Made by a program: the position numbers and the translations under genes
Part shown: piece by piece, positions 16,015 to 23,583 of the stretch
How the letters are laid out: each line of letters begins with the position of its first letter
Position numbering within the stretch: the stretch's first letter is position 1
Assembly: GCA_964459495.1 (NCBI GenBank)
Contig: CAYWNK010000006.1
Location: 1 to 64,000 of the forward strand
Reading direction: 5' to 3'
DNA length: 64,000 bases
Origin: CAYWNK01 sp964459495
Lineage (GTDB): Bacteria; Planctomycetota; UBA1135; GCA-002686595
The notes under the pieces: generated by a model
What the model saw: the letters and a program-made list of their open reading frames with translations, nothing else
Databases searched by the model: none
What the model was told of the DNA's origin: nothing

Positions 16015-17961
16015 ATGACCAGCACATTCAACGCCGCCCTCAGCGGCTTGCGCGCCCATCGGACCTGGATCGATGTCATCGGTAACAACATCGCGAACTC
16101 GAACACGGTTGGCTTCAAGGGCAGTCGAGCGACCTTTGCAACCGCGTTCTCGGACTACCTGGCATTCGGATCCGCGCCCACAGGGAGCTTTGGAGGCACC
16201 AATCCGTCGCAGGTTGGCAACGGTGTCGGCTCCGTACGCACGCTGCACACTTTTCAGCAAGGAGCCCTGACCGCCACGGGGCGAGCCCTGGACCTATCCC
16301 TCGAAGGCAACGGTTTCTTCACGCTGGCGACGGACGATGGCCCCTACTACAGCCGGGTCGGTACCTTCGGCCTCGACGTCGAGAACAACCTGGTCGACCT
16401 GACTACTGGGCACTTTGTCGCCGATCCTTCGGGCAACGCCGTCAACGTTGAAGTCGATGCTCTCTTCCCGCCGAATGCCACCTCCAACGTGGTGCTCGAG
16501 GGCAACCTGCCGGCGCTGGTCACCGGGCCCCTGGCGGAGGTGCTTGGGACCTTGAACGCATACAAGCAGGGCACGCCCGCTTCGATCACCAGCACCATCG
16601 CTGGACCTGACTTCGCCGGGATTCCGAACGCGACCTACAGCATGGGGCTGTCCGTGGCTGGAATGGCGTCTCAGTCCATCACCGTTACAGCGGATGCGGC
16701 GGGCAACGTGACGGCCGCCGACGTGGCCGCAGCGATCGATGCCGCGGACGGTGTCAGCGCGCAGGTGGTGGGGGGTCAAGTCCAGGTTCAGTCCCAGGAG
16801 ACGGGCTCCGACATCACGATGAGCTTCAACGCTGGTGCACCCAACGACTTGACGGCGTTGGTCGGCATGCCGACCTCGCTGTTTACAGGCACGGAGGACC
16901 CCGCCACCGGCGCGACGGCACTCAACGACTTGACGTCCAATGTCGACGACTATGTTGCTGGAGACGTGATTCAGCTCGAAGGAGTTGATACCGATGGTAC
17001 TGCGGTCAACGCGACCTTCGTCTTCGGGGCCGGGAACGACGGCACCACGCTCGGGGACCTCGTCACCTTCCTGGACTCCCAGTACGCAGACGCAACTGTC
17101 TCTCTAGATTCAGCCGGGCAACTCCTCGTCACCGCGCAGACCGCCGGTGAAGCCGAACTGCTGCTGTCGCTGTCGGACGCCACTGGCGGAGCCGGCCAGT
17201 CCGATTGGATCGAGCACAGCCTGTCGGTTTCGTCGGAAGGCACCGGCCCGGACGAGGTTGTGGTGACTACCGAGGCCTACGACAGCGCAGGTGTGGCCCA
17301 TACGCTCACCTTGACGTACGAGCGGCAGCCGAACCTGTCTTGGAACGTGATCGTGTCCATGCCCGATGACCAGGGTGATGTCCTCTCCGGAGGGGCGAGC
17401 GATCCGATCACCGGGTTGACGTTCGATGAGAACGGGGCTCCGACGAGCTTGGGCGGTGTGAACACCACCATCACCGTGCAATTCGCCGGGCAGGCCAGTC
17501 CGCAGACCATCGATATCGACATGGGTTCAGATGGAGAGTTCGATGGCCTGACCCAGTTCGGTACCCAGGACAGCCTGTTGATCGACAGCCAGGACGGCTA
17601 TTCGGACGGCTCATTGTCCAACCTGTCGGTCGACGAGGAGGGGCAGATCATTGGCTTCTATACCAACAATCAGCAGCGATCCCTCGGCCAGGTAGGCATC
17701 GCCTCATTCACGAACCAGGACGGTCTCCTCGAGGTCGGCGACAACCTGTTTCAAGAGACGGTGGCTTCCGGCGACCCGCGCATCGGGCTGGGGGCTACCC
17801 AGGGCCGAGCCAGGGTTGTCTCCGGTGCGCTTGAGGAATCGAATGTGGACACCGCCGAACAAACGGTGCGGTTGATCGAGGCCCAGCGCGGGTTCCAGGC
17901 GAATGCACGGGTGATTTCTGTCATGGACGAGCTTATCGCCGAAGTGACCAACCTCATCTAG
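16015..17961 (+). CDS. flgE: Flagellar hook protein FlgE
   Basis: The main subunit of the hook. The 648-residue protein begins with the axial-family D0 motif (ALSGLRAHRTWIDVIGNNIANSNTVGFKGS) split around residue 20 and ends with the matching C-terminal helix (SNVDTAEQTVRLIEAQRGFQ, then RVISVMDELIAEVTNLI). The centre, about 450 residues, holds extra surface domains beyond the 400-residue enteric form. It starts 6 bp after flgD and is followed by a terminator-like hairpin, so fliK-flgD-flgE is one unit. Confidence 0.93.
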   Translation: MTSTFNAALSGLRAHRTWIDVIGNNIANSNTVGFKGSRATFATAFSDYLAFGSAPTGSFGGTNPSQVGNGVGSVRTLHTFQQGALTATGRALDLSLEGNGFFTLATDDGPYYSRVGTFGLDVENNLVDLTTGHFVADPSGNAVNVEVDALFPPNATSNVVLEGNLPALVTGPLAEVLGTLNAYKQGTPASITSTIAGPDFAGIPNATYSMGLSVAGMASQSITVTADAAGNVTAADVAAAIDAADGVSAQVVGGQVQVQSQETGSDITMSFNAGAPNDLTALVGMPTSLFTGTEDPATGATALNDLTSNVDDYVAGDVIQLEGVDTDGTAVNATFVFGAGNDGTTLGDLVTFLDSQYADATVSLDSAGQLLVTAQTAGEAELLLSLSDATGGAGQSDWIEHSLSVSSEGTGPDEVVVTTEAYDSAGVAHTLTLTYERQPNLSWNVIVSMPDDQGDVLSGGASDPITGLTFDENGAPTSLGGVNTTITVQFAGQASPQTIDIDMGSDGEFDGLTQFGTQDSLLIDSQDGYSDGSLSNLSVDEEGQIIGFYTNNQQRSLGQVGIASFTNQDGLLEVGDNLFQETVASGDPRIGLGATQGRARVVSGALEESNVDTAEQTVRLIEAQRGFQANARVISVMDELIAEVTNLI

Positions 17962-18035
17962 TCGGTAGTACGGCTTCTCGGCTTGCCACAGCCCGGCTAT
18001 CCACCGGGAGCGAGAAGGTCCCCCCTCTCAGCGAT

Positions 18036-18071
18036 CCGTCGCCCTGAACCCGCATGGGGGCAGGGCGACGG
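18036..18071 (+). terminator. Terminator after flgE
   Basis: An 11-bp perfect stem CCGTCGCCCTG / CAGGGCGACGG with a 14-nt loop is followed by TCCTTTT. It sits 75 bp after the flgE stop. Confidence 0.65.
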
Positions 18072-18238
18072 TCCTTTTGGGTCCAGCCAGGGGCTGGCTA
18101 GGAGTTTGGATGGAGGGCTAGAGCGGCCGGTCAAGAACCGACCTCACTGGGAAACGCTTTCCGGGCCACTAGGACGCTTTGGCCTCCTCTGTTGTGCCCG
18201 AACGCGCTGCGGGGCCCCCAGGGGCCGTTGGGGGCGCT

Positions 18239-18254
18239 TGGCACGCCCATTGCT
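18239..18254 (+). promoter_or_regulatory. Sigma-54 promoter for the flgF operon
   Basis: TGGCACGCCCATTGCT is a near-perfect -24/-12 element. The expected transcription start is about 18265, 3 nt before the flgF ATG at 18268, again predicting an almost leaderless message. Confidence 0.82.
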
Positions 18255-18267
18255 ACCTGGCGGGCGC

Positions 18268-18969
18268 ATGAACACTGGTCTCTATCGCGGCGTGGCCGCC
18301 ATGTCGGTGGCTGAGAAGTCTATGGACACCATCGCCTCCAACCTGGCGAGCCTGCGAACGCCGGGCAGCAAGCGCCGGGCGATAGCTTCCCACGGCTTCT
18401 ACATGGGCCGCTTTGGTAGCCAGGAGGTCAACGTTCAGCTCGAGCAGAAGAACGACTTCACCCAGGGCACGTTCGAGACCTCGGGGAACCAGCTCGACCT
18501 GGCATTGCTAGGCGACGGCTTCTTTGAGCTCGACGGCGACGATGGGCCGATCTTCACCCGGGACGGTGAGTTCCGCATGAACACAGACGGAACGCTCATT
18601 AGCCCCGAGGGCTTCGCCGTGACCTGGTCCCGCCAGGCCAGTCAGCTCGATCCCTCCGCGGAGGAGATCATCGTCGACCACCAGGGCGTTGTCACCCAGG
18701 GCGGCCGCGACGTTGGGACGATCAAGACGCTCTCGTTCGCCGACAACCACGCGCTGCGTCACACCAGCGACGGCTACTTCTACGCACCTGAAGACCTCGA
18801 GCGCTTTGAATCGAACGCCGAAGTCCGCCAAGGCGGGCTCGAGCGCTCCAACATCGATCCGGTGGAAGAGCTTGTCGCTCTGATCACGCTGCAGCGTCGC
18901 CACGAGCGGGCAGCCTCGATCGTTAGCCAAATCGACCAGTCCTATCGCCGGCTCACCTCCGAGAGCTAA
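18268..18969 (+). CDS. flgF: Flagellar basal-body rod protein FlgF
   Basis: A proximal rod subunit of 233 residues. The N-terminus MNTGLYRGVAAMSVAEKSMD fixes the start at 18268, since it aligns with the start of FlgF/FlgG proteins. The core has the axial-family features GNQLDLALLGDGFFEL, FTRDGEFRMN and the C-terminal GGLERSNIDPVEELVALI. It is distinguished from FlgG by the divergent loop ASLRTPGSKRRAI in place of ANxNTxGFKR and by position immediately before flgG, as in most flagellar operons. Confidence 0.87.
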   Translation: MNTGLYRGVAAMSVAEKSMDTIASNLASLRTPGSKRRAIASHGFYMGRFGSQEVNVQLEQKNDFTQGTFETSGNQLDLALLGDGFFELDGDDGPIFTRDGEFRMNTDGTLISPEGFAVTWSRQASQLDPSAEEIIVDHQGVVTQGGRDVGTIKTLSFADNHALRHTSDGYFYAPEDLERFESNAEVRQGGLERSNIDPVEELVALITLQRRHERAASIVSQIDQSYRRLTSES

Positions 18970-18993
18970 TCAGCTCTCCAGCAAGGAAACACT

Positions 18994-19779
18994 ATGCTCC
19001 GCTCACTGATGACCGCAGCCTCGGGTATGAAAGCCCAGCAGCTGCAGGTGGACACCATCGCGAACAATATCGCGAACTCCGGGACCACAGGTTTCAAGAA
19101 GAACCGGCTCTCCTTCCAGTCGCTCTTCTACCAGACCTACCGCGAGCCCGGGGCTCCGGTGGGACAGGGACAGACCGATGCCACAGGCCTGCAGGTCGGC
19201 AGTGGTACCGATATTGCTGGCTCCGCCATGGTCATGGAACAGGGCGAGATCCAGCTGACCGGCGGCCCGTTGGACATGGCGATTCAGGGCGCGGGCTTCT
19301 TCGAGGTCCAGCTGCCCAGCGGCGAGTCGCGCTACACCCGCGATGGTTCGTTCCGTCGCAACCTGAACGGCGACCTGGTGACGCCCCAGGGCTACTTCCT
19401 CATTCCGAACATCAGCTTGCCGAACGGCGTCAGCGAGATTCAGGTCGGCGAGAGCGGCGAGGTGAGCTATCGCGATGACACCGGTCAGGTGGTCACCGGA
19501 GGCACGATTCAGCTCGCTCGTTTCGCTAACCCGATGGGCCTGCGGGCTGAAGGCGGCAACCTGTACGCCGAAACTCTCAGCTCCGGGGCGGCTGCGCGTC
19601 AGAACCCCGGAGTCGCGGGTACCGGCGTGATCCGCAGTGGATCGTTGGAGACCAGCAACGTCTCCACCGTTGATGAGCTCGTCGGCCTGATCGTTGCCCA
19701 GCGCAACTATGAGATCAACAGCCGGGCCATCCAGGTGTCCGACGAAATGCTCCAGGTCGTCTACCAGCTGGTTCGCTAA
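18994..19779 (+). CDS. flgG: Flagellar distal rod protein FlgG
   Basis: The 261-residue distal rod subunit, of family length. It has MLRSLMTAASGMKAQQLQVD followed by TIANNIANSGTTGFKKNRL, the FlgG-specific stretch LTGGPLDMAIQGAGFFEVQL, and the C-terminal SNVSTVDELVGLIVAQRNYE. It lies 24 bp after flgF and 3 bp before flgA. Confidence 0.95.
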   Translation: MLRSLMTAASGMKAQQLQVDTIANNIANSGTTGFKKNRLSFQSLFYQTYREPGAPVGQGQTDATGLQVGSGTDIAGSAMVMEQGEIQLTGGPLDMAIQGAGFFEVQLPSGESRYTRDGSFRRNLNGDLVTPQGYFLIPNISLPNGVSEIQVGESGEVSYRDDTGQVVTGGTIQLARFANPMGLRAEGGNLYAETLSSGAAARQNPGVAGTGVIRSGSLETSNVSTVDELVGLIVAQRNYEINSRAIQVSDEMLQVVYQLVR

Positions 19780-19782
19780 GTC

Positions 19783-20862
19783 ATGATTGCAGCACTCACA
19801 CTCGGGATCCTTGGCGGGTTGACCGTCGAGCTTCCGCCGGCCGCACAGGTCCGCGGCGTCGAGCTACGGCTCGGCGACGTCGCTACGGTCAGCGGGGACG
19901 ACGAAGCCCTCGTTCGCCAGGCGCGCCTATTGGTCCTGGGGGCGACACCTGCTCCGGGCTACACGCGCCAGCTGGTACGGGGCGACATCTTGCGGGAGCT
20001 TGGCTTCGCGCTCGATGGAGAGGAGGTCACCCTGCAAGGGGCACCGTTGACGCGCGTCACCCTGCGCACCCAAACCCTGGGCGCTTCGGAGCAAATCGAT
20101 ACGGCCAAGCAGGCACTGCAGTCGGTGTTTCGGGGCCAGGACGTGGAGCTCATGCCCAAGACCAACGTCCAGAGCCTCGAGATTCCAGAGCCTCGGGAAA
20201 GCTACTCGCTTCGCCCTCGGACGCAGACGCTACGCGCTGTGACCGGATCCCAAGGGGTGGCGGTCGACGTCGTGGTCGACGGAGAGGTTTGGCGAACCCT
20301 GTGGACCAGCTGGGAGGTCAACATGTACGAACTCTGGCCCGTCCTGCGTGCCGCGGTACGCAAGGGGGAGACCCTGACGGCAGCCCACTTCGAAACGCGC
20401 CGCGTGCGAGTGGGGAGCGGCCGGATTTCATCGCCTCTCTCGGCAAAAGCCTACGGCGTAGCGGAAGCCGCACGAACCTTGGAGGCTGGCTACGTCGTCC
20501 TAGAGGAAGACGTCACTCGGGCCTGGACCGTGGAGCGCGGCGACCCCTGCCAGCTCGAGGTCAAGAGTGGAGGCGTCAGCGCCCACGTCAGAGCTGAGGT
20601 GATGGCCAACGGTCGTGTTGGCGACCGAGTTCCCGTGCGCATCGATAGCAACCAGCGGCAGGTGGTCGCCGTCGTAAAGGGCAAGGGGTACCTGCTCGTG
20701 GACATGACCCCTGCTCCCAAGCCGCAGCCTGCCCCCGAGGGTGATCAGCCAGAGGGGACTCCGGCGGATCAGCCCGAACGCGAAACCAAGCCCAACGAGC
20801 AGGCAGGTCGGAAGCCCGATGTTCGTAGCCGCCAGCAAGTCACGCCTCGCATCGATCAATGA
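19783..20862 (+). CDS. flgA: Flagellar P-ring assembly chaperone FlgA
   Basis: A periplasmic chaperone for FlgI. The 359 residues exceed the enteric 219. An N-terminal hydrophobic segment serves as export signal. The SAF-type region (about 185-300) reads VRKGETLTAAHFETRRVRV, then AARTLEAGYVVLEEDV and VPVRIDSNQRQVVAVVKGKG, as in FlgA. The last 50 residues are a Pro/Gln/Glu-rich tail (PAPKPQPAPEGDQPEGTPAD) with no known role. The stop overlaps the flgH start by 4 bp (ATGA). Confidence 0.85.
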   Translation: MIAALTLGILGGLTVELPPAAQVRGVELRLGDVATVSGDDEALVRQARLLVLGATPAPGYTRQLVRGDILRELGFALDGEEVTLQGAPLTRVTLRTQTLGASEQIDTAKQALQSVFRGQDVELMPKTNVQSLEIPEPRESYSLRPRTQTLRAVTGSQGVAVDVVVDGEVWRTLWTSWEVNMYELWPVLRAAVRKGETLTAAHFETRRVRVGSGRISSPLSAKAYGVAEAARTLEAGYVVLEEDVTRAWTVERGDPCQLEVKSGGVSAHVRAEVMANGRVGDRVPVRIDSNQRQVVAVVKGKGYLLVDMTPAPKPQPAPEGDQPEGTPADQPERETKPNEQAGRKPDVRSRQQVTPRIDQ

Positions 20863-21491
20863 AACTCTCCCTACGCATCGCAGCCTTCCTCGTGGCCATC
20901 GCCAGTACGGCGATGGACACCTCAGCCCAGACCCGCCCTGGTTCGATCTACGATCCCGGTGCAGCACCCATTCGCCTAGGGGTGGTGAACACCGCCCGCA
21001 GGGCCGGCGACCTGGTCACCATTCTGATCGTCGAGGATCAGCAGCTGAAGAACGAGGAGACCTCCAACCTGCAGAAGACGACGGGATTGGACTACGCCCT
21101 CAATGACTTCAATCTCGCTCCCGATGTGTTCGGATCCACCCTGCCCAGCCTCGGCGGGGATCGCAGCGACATCTTCAACGGTACCGCGAACTACGAGAAG
21201 GACGCGGAGTTCACCTCGCGGTTGACCGCAATCGTGGTCGACGTGCTGCCGAACGACAACCTGGTCATTCAGGGGCGACGGGAAATCCGAGTGGATCAGG
21301 AGATCAAGGTCATTGAGATCAGCGGGATTGTCCGCCGCTTCGACGTGCGCCAGGACAACACGATCCTGTCGCAGTCGGTCGCAGATGCGCGCATCTCGTA
21401 CTCGGGGACGGGTCCATTGACTCGGACGACAAACCGCACCGGGTTGGGCGCCTGGATTCACCGCGCCCTCGACTGGATCTGGCCCTTCTAG
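20859..21491 (+). CDS. flgH: Flagellar L-ring protein FlgH
   Basis: The outer-membrane L-ring subunit, 210 residues, with signal peptide MKLSLRIAAFLVAIASTAMD. Family motifs: GDLVTILIVEDQQLKNE, FTSRLTAIVVDVLPNDNLVI and GRREIRVDQEIKVIEISGIV. No lipobox Cys follows the signal, unlike enteric FlgH. Its presence shows a flagellum crossing an outer membrane. Coupled to flgA by ATGA overlap. Confidence 0.93.
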   Translation: MKLSLRIAAFLVAIASTAMDTSAQTRPGSIYDPGAAPIRLGVVNTARRAGDLVTILIVEDQQLKNEETSNLQKTTGLDYALNDFNLAPDVFGSTLPSLGGDRSDIFNGTANYEKDAEFTSRLTAIVVDVLPNDNLVIQGRREIRVDQEIKVIEISGIVRRFDVRQDNTILSQSVADARISYSGTGPLTRTTNRTGLGAWIHRALDWIWPF

Positions 21492-21500
21492 GCCCGTCAA

Positions 21501-22742
21501 ATGCTGATCTTATCCACTCTTCTGCTGGCGATGACGCCGGTGCAGGAACCGGTCGCCGCCGATGCCGGGAGCCCTGTGCTGGTGACCACGGGATCGGTTG
21601 CGGTTCCGGACCAGCCGACACGTCGATCCCGTTCGCGCTACATCCGCACGCCGCGGCGCAGGATGCAGCCACTGCCCACCACGACGAACCGTCGCCTGAC
21701 CGCGCCGGTCAGCAGTATTTGCTCCGTGCGAGGCATGGAGAAGAACACGGTGATCGGCATTGGTCTTGTGACCGGGCTGGCGAATACCGGGGACTCGGGT
21801 GATGCGGCGGTCCGCTTCGCCCAGAACACCCTGACCCAATATGGCTTCCCAGTGGAGCTCTCGGGTCTGTCGGGCAACAACATTGCTCTCGTCCGAGTGG
21901 AGGGAGAGATCGCGGCAGGCGCCAAGCCGGGTACGCTCATCAACCTGCGGGTGTCGACTTGGGGGGATGCCAAGAGTCTCGTGGGCGGGCAGTTGATGCC
22001 CACAGAACTGTTCGACGCGCGCTTGGGCACCGTCTATGCCACGGCGAGCGGTTCGGTCACGGTTGGGGGCGCCTCGGCGTCAGGCGAGGCGGCCACCGCG
22101 GTCAAGAACCACACGACCGTCGGGACAATGGAGAACGGCGGCAAGGTTGAGCGTGAGATCCCGACCGTGATCGTGAACGAAGACGGGATCCTCTATCTGG
22201 ACGCCAAGCGTGGTCAAGACACCTTCGCCAACATGGTTTCCGTCAAGGAGGCCGCGAACCGGCTTTTTCCCAACGTCGCCCAGATCCTGCCTGACGGCAA
22301 GAGCATCAGGGTCGCCGTGCCTGCGGATCTTCTGTCCGAGGATCATATCGCCTACATCAACGCGCTGATGAATCTGGAGGTCGACGTACAGAACCTGGCG
22401 CGGGTGATCATCAACGAGCGTACGGGAGTTGTGGTGATGGGCGGTGACGTCCGCCTCCACCCCGGTGTCGTCGCCGCGGGGAACATCACCGTGACGATCG
22501 CCGAGACCACGGAGGCCAGCCAGCCCGGAGCCTTCTCGCAGGGCGAAACCGTACGGCTGCCGCGTACGGACTTGACCGTGATTGAGGAAGACCGCGCTCT
22601 GACGCTTTTGCCCCAGGCAACCACGCTGACCGAGGTGATGGACGTCCTGAATATCCTGGGCGCGACACCGCGCGACCTGATCAGCATTCTCACGGCCCTC
22701 TCTGAGGCGGGGCTCCTGGTGGCCGACATCCAGCGCATGTAA
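21501..22742 (+). CDS. flgI: Flagellar P-ring protein FlgI
   Basis: The periplasmic P-ring subunit, 413 residues. After a short hydrophobic N-terminus and an Arg-rich segment, the FlgI core is clear: NTVIGIGLVTGLANTGDSGD, VRFAQNTLTQYG, SVTVGGASASG, RVIINERTGVVVMGGDVRL and the C-terminal LTEVMDVLNILGATPRDLI. Start ATG 21501, 9 bp after flgH. The stop codon overlaps the flgJ ATG (TAATG). Confidence 0.95.
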   Translation: MLILSTLLLAMTPVQEPVAADAGSPVLVTTGSVAVPDQPTRRSRSRYIRTPRRRMQPLPTTTNRRLTAPVSSICSVRGMEKNTVIGIGLVTGLANTGDSGDAAVRFAQNTLTQYGFPVELSGLSGNNIALVRVEGEIAAGAKPGTLINLRVSTWGDAKSLVGGQLMPTELFDARLGTVYATASGSVTVGGASASGEAATAVKNHTTVGTMENGGKVEREIPTVIVNEDGILYLDAKRGQDTFANMVSVKEAANRLFPNVAQILPDGKSIRVAVPADLLSEDHIAYINALMNLEVDVQNLARVIINERTGVVVMGGDVRLHPGVVAAGNITVTIAETTEASQPGAFSQGETVRLPRTDLTVIEEDRALTLLPQATTLTEVMDVLNILGATPRDLISILTALSEAGLLVADIQRM

Positions 22743-23092
22743 TGGACGGACTCAACGGACTGCAGGGCGGGATGGCATCCCGCGGTTTGGCGGGAGATCA
22801 GACCGTGAATCGGGCGGACGGCATCAAGCGTCGGGTCGACGAAGGCGGGAAGGTGGAAAGTGCCACCGAAGAACTCGAGGTCATGTTCTCGACGATGATG
22901 GTCAAAGAAATGCGCAAGTCGTTGGGCGAGGGACTGTTCGGTTCCGGGCCCGGGGTCGACACGTTCGAGGGGTGGTTCGACGACCACATGGGGCGTGCGA
23001 TTGCCGAAGGTGGCGCCATGGAGCTATCGGGGCTCCTAAAGGCACAGGGCGGCGGGCCTGCGCCCGAACCTGAATCCGAGGATGCACAATGA
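22742..23092 (+). CDS. flgJ: FlgJ-type rod-binding protein without muramidase domain
   Basis: A 116-residue protein matching only the N-terminal rod-binding half of FlgJ (TEELEVMFSTMMVKEMRKSL, FEGWFDDHMGRAIAEGGAM). There is no C-terminal peptidoglycan hydrolase domain, as in many non-enteric bacteria, so the cell wall must be opened by another enzyme. It overlaps flgI by one base and the next gene by 4 bp. Confidence 0.85.
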   Translation: MDGLNGLQGGMASRGLAGDQTVNRADGIKRRVDEGGKVESATEELEVMFSTMMVKEMRKSLGEGLFGSGPGVDTFEGWFDDHMGRAIAEGGAMELSGLLKAQGGGPAPEPESEDAQ

Positions 23093-23580
23093 GTATGCCG
23101 GGAAAAGCGGGAGTGCACGGTTTGATCCTCCACGCGAGTGCGTGGGCGCGGGAGGAGCTGGTTGTGCAGAGCGAGCTGCAGGCGGCTCTTGAGGCTCAAT
23201 CCGCGGCCGTCCGGGAGCGCGATCCGGCGGTGCTTGAGGCAGCGACCGAGCGCGTGGACGCAGCCCATGGGCAGGCGATCGCCAGTGATGCGCGTCGGGC
23301 AAAGCTGTTTGAACGCTTTGCCGAGTGCTGGGGTGTGGCTCCGAGCACCTTGACCCTGCGCAGCATCTGCGTACGTGCTGGTGAAGGGGCCGGTTCACTC
23401 GTTCAGCTCCGCGAAGAACTTCGAACGGCGGCAACCCAGGTGCAGACCACTGCGCGCAGGGTAGGCGCGGAGCTGCGCATGCATCGTCGTGTCACTATCG
23501 ATGTCCTCGGAACCCTGCTCGGGCAGGACGAGGAGGGCAACGTCCAGGGAAGCGGCGCGCTTCTCAGCACGGAGGCCTGA
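23089..23580 (+). CDS. FlgN-like flagellar chaperone
   Basis: A 163-residue, almost wholly helical protein placed directly before flgK and flgL. FlgN-family chaperones, which guard the hook-junction proteins FlgK and FlgL before export, usually occupy this place. The sequence has the expected features (small, helical, LVQLREELRTAATQVQTTAR), but similarity is weak, so the call leans on gene order. ATGA overlap with flgJ. Confidence 0.6.
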   Translation: MSMPGKAGVHGLILHASAWAREELVVQSELQAALEAQSAAVRERDPAVLEAATERVDAAHGQAIASDARRAKLFERFAECWGVAPSTLTLRSICVRAGEGAGSLVQLREELRTAATQVQTTARRVGAELRMHRRVTIDVLGTLLGQDEEGNVQGSGALLSTEA

Positions 23581-23583
23581 TCC

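Larger units (their letters stand above)
17962..18267 (+). other. Intergenic region between flagellar units
   Basis: Just over 300 bp without a gene. It contains a terminator-like hairpin (18036-18071) and a sigma-54 promoter (18239-18254), listed separately. The frame of flgF stays open upstream through much of this region, but that extension has no FlgF-like sequence. Confidence 0.7.
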
